From the NCBI GenBank assembly GCA_910587865.1, contig CAJUNX010000045.1, positions 1 through 33,242 of the forward strand: 33,242 bases of DNA. Direction: 5' to 3'. The translations under genes were made by a program, and so were the position numbers. Of the stretch, positions 29,272 to 33,242 are shown in pieces (position 1 is the first letter of the stretch; each line of letters opens with the position of its first letter). The notes under the pieces are model-generated. The model made no database searches. It had not been told where the DNA came from and saw nothing but the letters and a program-made list of their open reading frames with translations. Source of the DNA: an uncultured Roseburia sp. (lineage in GTDB: Bacteria; Bacillota; Clostridia; Lachnospirales; Lachnospiraceae).

Positions 29272-31050
29272 ATGATAGAAATCATACGGGAGGAAAGTGG
29301 AAAGGCGGAAAAGCAGGGGCTGCCAAAGGATATCAAGCAGATCGGAAAACCGGATATCGGGGATCGGATTTATGTGGAAAATCAGGTGTATCAGTTTTTG
29401 CATCCCCATGAAAGTCCCGAAGAAAAGAAAGCGTATGTGCTGCTTGGAAGATTTGAGAATTACGGCGGGCGGGACTGCGTTTTTGTGGAAGCGGCCATCT
29501 GGCTTCGCGAGATAGAGTTTGAGGGAGAACTCCCGTTGTGGAACGATCAGACCTGGGCGTACATATATAAGCAGTTAAAACACGAATACGACAGTATGGT
29601 GATCGTGGGATGGGCGCTGGATATCAAAGGCCAGCTGCCGAATATGACGGCCCGACTGGAGAAGCTTCATCAGAGCCATTTCGGAGGTGTCCATCAGATA
29701 CTGTTCAGGATTGACAGCCTGGAGCGGGAGGAAACATTTTACGGAACGCGCAGCGGTCATCTCTACCGGCGGGAAGGATTTTACATTTATTACAAAAAAG
29801 GTGCGCCCGGGGGTTCTTTTGAGTTAGAAGCTGCGTATTCCCGAAAAGAAGACAGGCCGGAAGAAACAGAGCCGGCGGCGGAAACCGGTATCTGGGAGGA
29901 TGAATTTTTTGGGAGAGATGTGGATACCCAAAAGGAAACTGTGTCGAAAAACAAAAAAGAGACTGAAAATATAGACGAATATCAGGAAAAAGACATTATA
30001 TGGACGCATGATACGGGAACCGGGACAGAAGTATCGGATGAGGATTCCAAGGAGGAGGAACCGGAGCAAAACAGTTTCGACAGAGAAGACAGGGCAAAAA
30101 CGGCCGGGCGCACAGAGAGCGTGAAGCGGCGGCCGCAGCGAATGGAAGGCAAAAAAAACGCGGCGGAAGGGAAGGAGGGCTGGTTTGCAAATACGGATCT
30201 CTTCGGAAAATATGCTGCGGGGAGAGCGGCGGCACACCGGAGCGGTTACCGCAGCCGTTCGTCGGAACAGGAGGAACGCCAGCCGGTTTCATCGTATGCG
30301 TCAACCTTTTTTCTGCTGATGGTGGTCTGTCTGCTTGGGATTACCGCTTATCTGAACAATGAAAAAATGGCGGCGATGGAAGAAACACTGGCCCGGATGA
30401 GTCAGATGCAGGGCGGCGGTTCGGATGAACAGGAAGATGCCGGGGATACCGAAGCGCCGGAAGTGCTCATCGAAAATGTGAGCGGAACCGTGAAAAAACA
30501 GGAGGATCAGGGCACGGCAGCGGATCCGGCAGGGACAGCTGACACGCCGGATCACGGAGCGCAGGAACCTTCGCAGGGAACGGGCAGCGAGACGACGGAT
30601 TCACAGAATACGCCGGCCGGCGGTCAGACAGTGACGACTCCTCCCGGGACCACAGAAACCGCAGGCGAAGGGCAGCCGGTGCAGGGAGAGCCGGATCAGC
30701 AGACAGCGCAGGGTACACCGGGACAGCAGACAGCGCAGGAACAGCAGCCGTCGGATGCGTCCGGTCAGTCGTCGGAAACGCCGGATCAGCCTGCGGATCC
30801 GTCCGGTGCAAATGCTTCCGCCCCGGCGGAGGACGCTGCGTCCGCCCAGCCGGATGCTGCGGCTGCGATGGCGGAAGCTCAGACTTATCTGAGTCAGGGA
30901 TATTATGTGGTACAAAAGGGGGACAGCCTGGTGGGAATCTGCCGCAGAATTTATCAGACATCGGCGATGAAGGACAAGCTGTGCGAGGTCAACGGGATCG
31001 AGGATGAAAATACGATCTATGCGGGACAAAAGCTGATTCTGCCGAACTGA
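29272..31050 (+). CDS. LysM membrane protein with an MPN/JAB-like cytoplasmic domain
   Basis: 592 residues; AGGAG directly precedes ATG 29272. Parts: an N-terminal domain (about 20-185) with W-L-R-E-I-E-F, M-V-I-V-G-W-A and a loop-strand pattern reminiscent of JAB/MPN proteins, though the metal-binding His residues after V-G-W are missing; a charged, disordered stretch (190-335); one membrane helix (about 344-361); a Pro/Gln/Thr/Gly-rich spacer (385-540); and a C-terminal LysM (544-591, Y-Y-V-V-Q-K-G-D-S-L...Y-A-G-Q-K-L-I-L-P). LysM binds peptidoglycan, so the likely topology is N inside, C in the wall, linking an inner domain to the cell wall. It lies 45 bases before a DUF5711-like gene and then a CvpA-like gene, so an envelope operon is likely. 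Confidence 0.82.
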   Translation: MIEIIREESGKAEKQGLPKDIKQIGKPDIGDRIYVENQVYQFLHPHESPEEKKAYVLLGRFENYGGRDCVFVEAAIWLREIEFEGELPLWNDQTWAYIYKQLKHEYDSMVIVGWALDIKGQLPNMTARLEKLHQSHFGGVHQILFRIDSLEREETFYGTRSGHLYRREGFYIYYKKGAPGGSFELEAAYSRKEDRPEETEPAAETGIWEDEFFGRDVDTQKETVSKNKKETENIDEYQEKDIIWTHDTGTGTEVSDEDSKEEEPEQNSFDREDRAKTAGRTESVKRRPQRMEGKKNAAEGKEGWFANTDLFGKYAAGRAAAHRSGYRSRSSEQEERQPVSSYASTFFLLMVVCLLGITAYLNNEKMAAMEETLARMSQMQGGGSDEQEDAGDTEAPEVLIENVSGTVKKQEDQGTAADPAGTADTPDHGAQEPSQGTGSETTDSQNTPAGGQTVTTPPGTTETAGEGQPVQGEPDQQTAQGTPGQQTAQEQQPSDASGQSSETPDQPADPSGANASAPAEDAASAQPDAAAAMAEAQTYLSQGYYVVQKGDSLVGICRRIYQTSAMKDKLCEVNGIEDENTIYAGQKLILPN

Positions 31051-31095
31051 CGACCAGGGGAACTTTGCCCGTGAACATACAAAAAGAGAGGACAT

Positions 31096-32292
31096 ATGGC
31101 AGGAGACAAGAAAAAAGGCTTCCGCACCGTCGAAGCTGCTGACATGGAAGAGTACAAAAAGAAAATCAGGGAGCACCGCCTGAAGATCGTAAGAGCAGCC
31201 GCACTGATTGCGGCGGTACTCCTGCTGGTGCTGGCCGGAATCGGGTTGTACCTGGAATTTCGCCAGTACGAGGCGTTTGACATCCGCTCCTCTGCGGAGC
31301 GTTCGGACACCCAGGGAACAAAGTTTGCGGAATTTGGCGGAAATATTTTAAAGTACAGCAATGACGGAGCGTTTTACACGGACACGTCAAACGAACTGAT
31401 TTGGAATCAGACCTACGAGATGACGGATCCGCAGATCGATATCTGTGAAGAATATGTTGTTATTTACGACAAAGGCGGAACGAAGGTGTTTATCCTCGAC
31501 CGAACGGGTCTGCAGGGGAGCCTGGAAATGACGATGCCGATCGATCAGGTCTGTGTGGCGGCGCAGGGTACGGTCGCGGTGCTTATGAAACAGAATTCAA
31601 CGGCAAATGTTTCTCTCTATGACAGGGAAGGCGGTTTTTTGGCGAGCGGGGAAATTCACGGGGAAAAAGGCGGGTATCCGATTGCAATTGCACTTTCCGA
31701 CGATGCGCTCAAGCTCGCGGTTTCTATGCTCGATATCAATCAGGGAAGCGTAAAAAGCACGATTACTTTCTATAACTACGGATCTGTCGGACAAAACGAG
31801 ATTGACAATATCGTCGGGGTGAATTCGTTTGAGAATATGGTGATTCCGGAGCTGCGGTTTGTCTCGAGCGAACGGATGCTTGCGATCGGGGATTCCGGAC
31901 TGATCATCTTTGAAGGAACGCAGAAACCGCAGATTGCGGTGGAAATTCCGCTGGAAAAACAGGCGAAAAGTATCTTTTACAACGACAGATATATCGGAGT
32001 CGTAATAAATAACGACAGTGACGAAGTGACGCATCACCTTCTGATCTATAATATAGAAGGAGAGCTTCGGATGGAAAAAGATCTGGGGCTGGAATACAGC
32101 CGGATCGGTTTCCTCTCTAATAATGAGATTCTGGTTCAGAGTGAAACCGCCTGCGAAATTTATACGATGCGCGGCATACGGAAGTTCTGTTACGAATTTG
32201 ACCGGGAGCTGTATCAGATCATTCCCGGCGGATCGGGGTTAAACTACACGTTTGTATTGCAGGATGCGACAGAAAAAGTACGATTGAGATAA
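31096..32292 (+). CDS. DUF5711-like membrane-anchored beta-propeller-type protein
   Basis: 398 residues with GAGAGGA before ATG 31096. A basic cytoplasmic start (1-33), one membrane helix (about 34-54), then an extracytoplasmic part of repeated strand blocks (Y-V-V-I-Y-D-K-G-G-T-K-V-F-I-L-D, V-S-L-Y-D-R-E-G-G-F-L-A, L-L-I-Y-N-I-E-G-E-L, C-E-I-Y-T-M-R-G-I), which looks like a beta-propeller. It matches a family I recall as DUF5711, found beside LysM and CvpA genes in Lachnospiraceae; function is unknown. Spacing to both neighbours is short (45 and 10 bases), indicating one operon. A structural role at the wall is an inference. Confidence 0.78.
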   Translation: MAGDKKKGFRTVEAADMEEYKKKIREHRLKIVRAAALIAAVLLLVLAGIGLYLEFRQYEAFDIRSSAERSDTQGTKFAEFGGNILKYSNDGAFYTDTSNELIWNQTYEMTDPQIDICEEYVVIYDKGGTKVFILDRTGLQGSLEMTMPIDQVCVAAQGTVAVLMKQNSTANVSLYDREGGFLASGEIHGEKGGYPIAIALSDDALKLAVSMLDINQGSVKSTITFYNYGSVGQNEIDNIVGVNSFENMVIPELRFVSSERMLAIGDSGLIIFEGTQKPQIAVEIPLEKQAKSIFYNDRYIGVVINNDSDEVTHHLLIYNIEGELRMEKDLGLEYSRIGFLSNNEILVQSETACEIYTMRGIRKFCYEFDRELYQIIPGGSGLNYTFVLQDATEKVRLR

Positions 32293-32302
32293 GGAGAGAG
32301 AG

Positions 32303-33001
32303 ATGAACTGGGTGCTGATTGTTGTTTTGCTGGTGTTTGCCGGCTGTATATGCATGGGATACCGGAGAGGATTTTTAAGACTGGCCTATTCGCTGGTGTC
32401 ATGGATCCTGATGTTTATGATTGTGTCCTGGGCGACACCGTATATCAGCCGTTACATTTTTGAACACACCTCGATTTATGAGCAGGTTGCGGCGCACTGT
32501 GAGGAAGTGATTCATCAGACGGCAGAGGAGCGCGCCGGGGAGCAGGCGGACAGCCAGGAACAGAAGCTGCAGGACCTTGGGATTCAGATGCCGGATAACG
32601 TGATGGAGGATATCGTTGAACGGGTGACCCGGACTGCGGATCAGTTTATGGAGGAAAGCGGCATTTATACACAGCTTGCGAGGGAAATCGCGGTGTTTGT
32701 GACGCAGGGAATTGCTTTTCTTGCTGCGCTGGTGATCGCATGGCTGATGATCAGTATCATATCACATCTGCTTGGAATCGTATCACGCATACCGGTGTTA
32801 AAAGGAATCAACCGGTTTCTCGGACTGTTTGCCGGCGGTGTGTACGGGCTTCTGATGGTCTGGGTCGCATTTGCCGTGATTGCGGTCTGCGGCGCGGGAA
32901 GTGTCGGACAGACGGCAGGGGCTCTGATCCGGGAGAGCAGACTTCTTGCATTCCTGTATGACAATAACCCGATTCTTTTTCTGTTAATGAGATATCTGTG
33001 A
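32303..33001 (+). CDS. CvpA-family membrane protein
   Basis: 232 residues; AAGGAGAG lies eight bases before ATG 32303. Four hydrophobic helices: about 1-18, 28-47, 130-155 and 170-195. The opening N-W-V-L-I-V-V-L-L-V-F-A-G-C-I-C-M-G-Y-R-R-G-F-L-R matches the CvpA/YshB start (short helix, then G-x-x-R-G-F). A large hydrophilic loop (about 55-125), rich in Glu and Gln, separates the first and second helix pairs. CvpA relatives are linked to colicin V production in E. coli and to envelope stability. It is last in the LysM-DUF5711-CvpA run and is followed by a strong terminator. Confidence 0.87.
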   Translation: MNWVLIVVLLVFAGCICMGYRRGFLRLAYSLVSWILMFMIVSWATPYISRYIFEHTSIYEQVAAHCEEVIHQTAEERAGEQADSQEQKLQDLGIQMPDNVMEDIVERVTRTADQFMEESGIYTQLAREIAVFVTQGIAFLAALVIAWLMISIISHLLGIVSRIPVLKGINRFLGLFAGGVYGLLMVWVAFAVIAVCGAGSVGQTAGALIRESRLLAFLYDNNPILFLLMRYL

Positions 33002-33005
33002 TAAT

Positions 33006-33047
33006 AGATATAGTGGTGTCTTTTACGGACAACCACTATATCTGTTT
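33006..33047 (+). terminator. terminator after the CvpA-like gene
   Basis: Twelve-base perfect stem AGATATAGTGGT (33006-33017) with ACCACTATATCT (33032-33043), followed by GTTTTAT. Confidence 0.88.
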
Positions 33048-33084
33048 TATGAGAAAAAATGTGGAAAAAATGTTAAAAAAACAG

Positions 33085-33116
33085 TTGACATTCAAAAATA
33101 TAGGTGATAATATAAT
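33085..33116 (+). promoter_or_regulatory. upstream of two tandem strong promoters
   Basis: TTGACA (33085-33090); the best-spaced -10 is TAATAT (33108-33113, 17 bases), overlapping a TATAAT at 33111-33116. It is followed by CAAGCTGATTGCGC, echoing the sequence after the second promoter. Confidence 0.7.
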
Positions 33117-33198
33117 CAAGCTGATTGCGCAACGCAGGAAGCACAGAGAGTGTGTCTGATCCATGCAGAAAGCAATCACAAAAAAATAAAAAAAGTTG

Positions 33199-33227
33199 TT
33201 GACAAACATTTCCAAAGGTGATATAGT
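33199..33227 (+). promoter_or_regulatory. downstream tandem promoter, probably of an rRNA operon
   Basis: TTGACA (33199-33204), 17-base spacer, TATAGT (33222-33227), preceded by an A-rich tract (33178-33194) and followed by CAAGCTGTCGCC at the window edge. Tandem strong promoters with an A-rich upstream element and this start region resemble clostridial rRNA leaders. No rRNA sequence is inside the window. Confidence 0.7.
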
Positions 33228-33242
33228 AAACAAGCTGTCGCC

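Noticed and set aside
33085..33242. Start of a protein-coding gene at the right edge
   Set aside because: No ATG with a ribosome site follows the promoters inside the window; the sequence fits an rRNA leader better.

Overview
The window reads as a chromosomal segment of a Gram-positive anaerobe of the class Clostridia, most likely family Lachnospiraceae. This rests on strong AGGAGG-type ribosome sites, consensus sigma-A promoters, a large Firmicutes-type SRP RNA, a CIRCE/HrcA-type heat-shock site, NiaR-type control of NAD synthesis, an N-terminal-rubredoxin (reverse) rubrerythrin, and several proteins of the uncharacterised kind typical of that family (DUF3793-, DUF5711-, DUF6062- and DUF6128-like; names recalled from memory, not searched). 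Base composition is mixed: the AT-rich left edge (1-800) and the tail-fibre tip region (8050-8830) contrast with the GC-rich remainder.

Layout. 1-800: a small GyrI-like protein. 800-2050: reverse rubrerythrin and a PerR-type regulator, with a perfect palindrome over the rubrerythrin promoter. 2160-4540: a low-complexity, repeat-expanding protein and a GNAT acetyltransferase. 4620-6070: tadA and an XRE regulator with LAPFL repeats. 6070-8640: intergenic repeats, a hairpin element with 14-bp terminal inverted repeats, an orphan phage-type tail fibre and an oppositely oriented, start-less tail-tip fragment. 8790-9092: SRP RNA with its own promoter. 9200-11040: a PsiE-like membrane protein, more intergenic repeat, then an XRE regulator with a glycine-centred pentapeptide-like repeat, preceded by a structured leader. 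11060-12890: pta and lepB. 12940-13520: an ECF-like sigma factor. 13705-17298: nadA-nadB-nadC-niaR on the minus strand from one consensus promoter with an operator over its -35. 17480-18150: hsp20 under a CIRCE site. 18250-22550: yitT, a large membrane protein, a UDP-sugar pyrophosphorylase and a DUF3793 protein. 22590-23480: marR and two tRNAs. 23600-25330: an ArsC/Spx-like protein behind the second copy of the structured leader, then a phosphofructokinase. 25400-29090: dnaX, ybaB, a Cys-rich protein on the other strand, and recR. 29270-33000: a LysM membrane protein, a DUF5711-like protein and a CvpA-like protein, probably an envelope operon. The last 160 bases hold two tandem strong promoters that probably start an rRNA operon beyond the edge.

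The most interesting signal is the 90-nt leader present twice (10079-10168 and 23653-23742). It has no indels and 11 substitutions, seven of which keep predicted base pairs, including two full compensatory pairs. The same seven bases can pair either with an upstream loop or (four of them) with the Shine-Dalgarno sequence of the following gene. That is the architecture of a translational switch, placed before two unrelated genes. The second theme is that the usual Firmicutes order tadA - SRP RNA - dnaX - ybaB - recR is kept but opened up by inserted blocks that carry repeats, a tail fibre and accessory operons.
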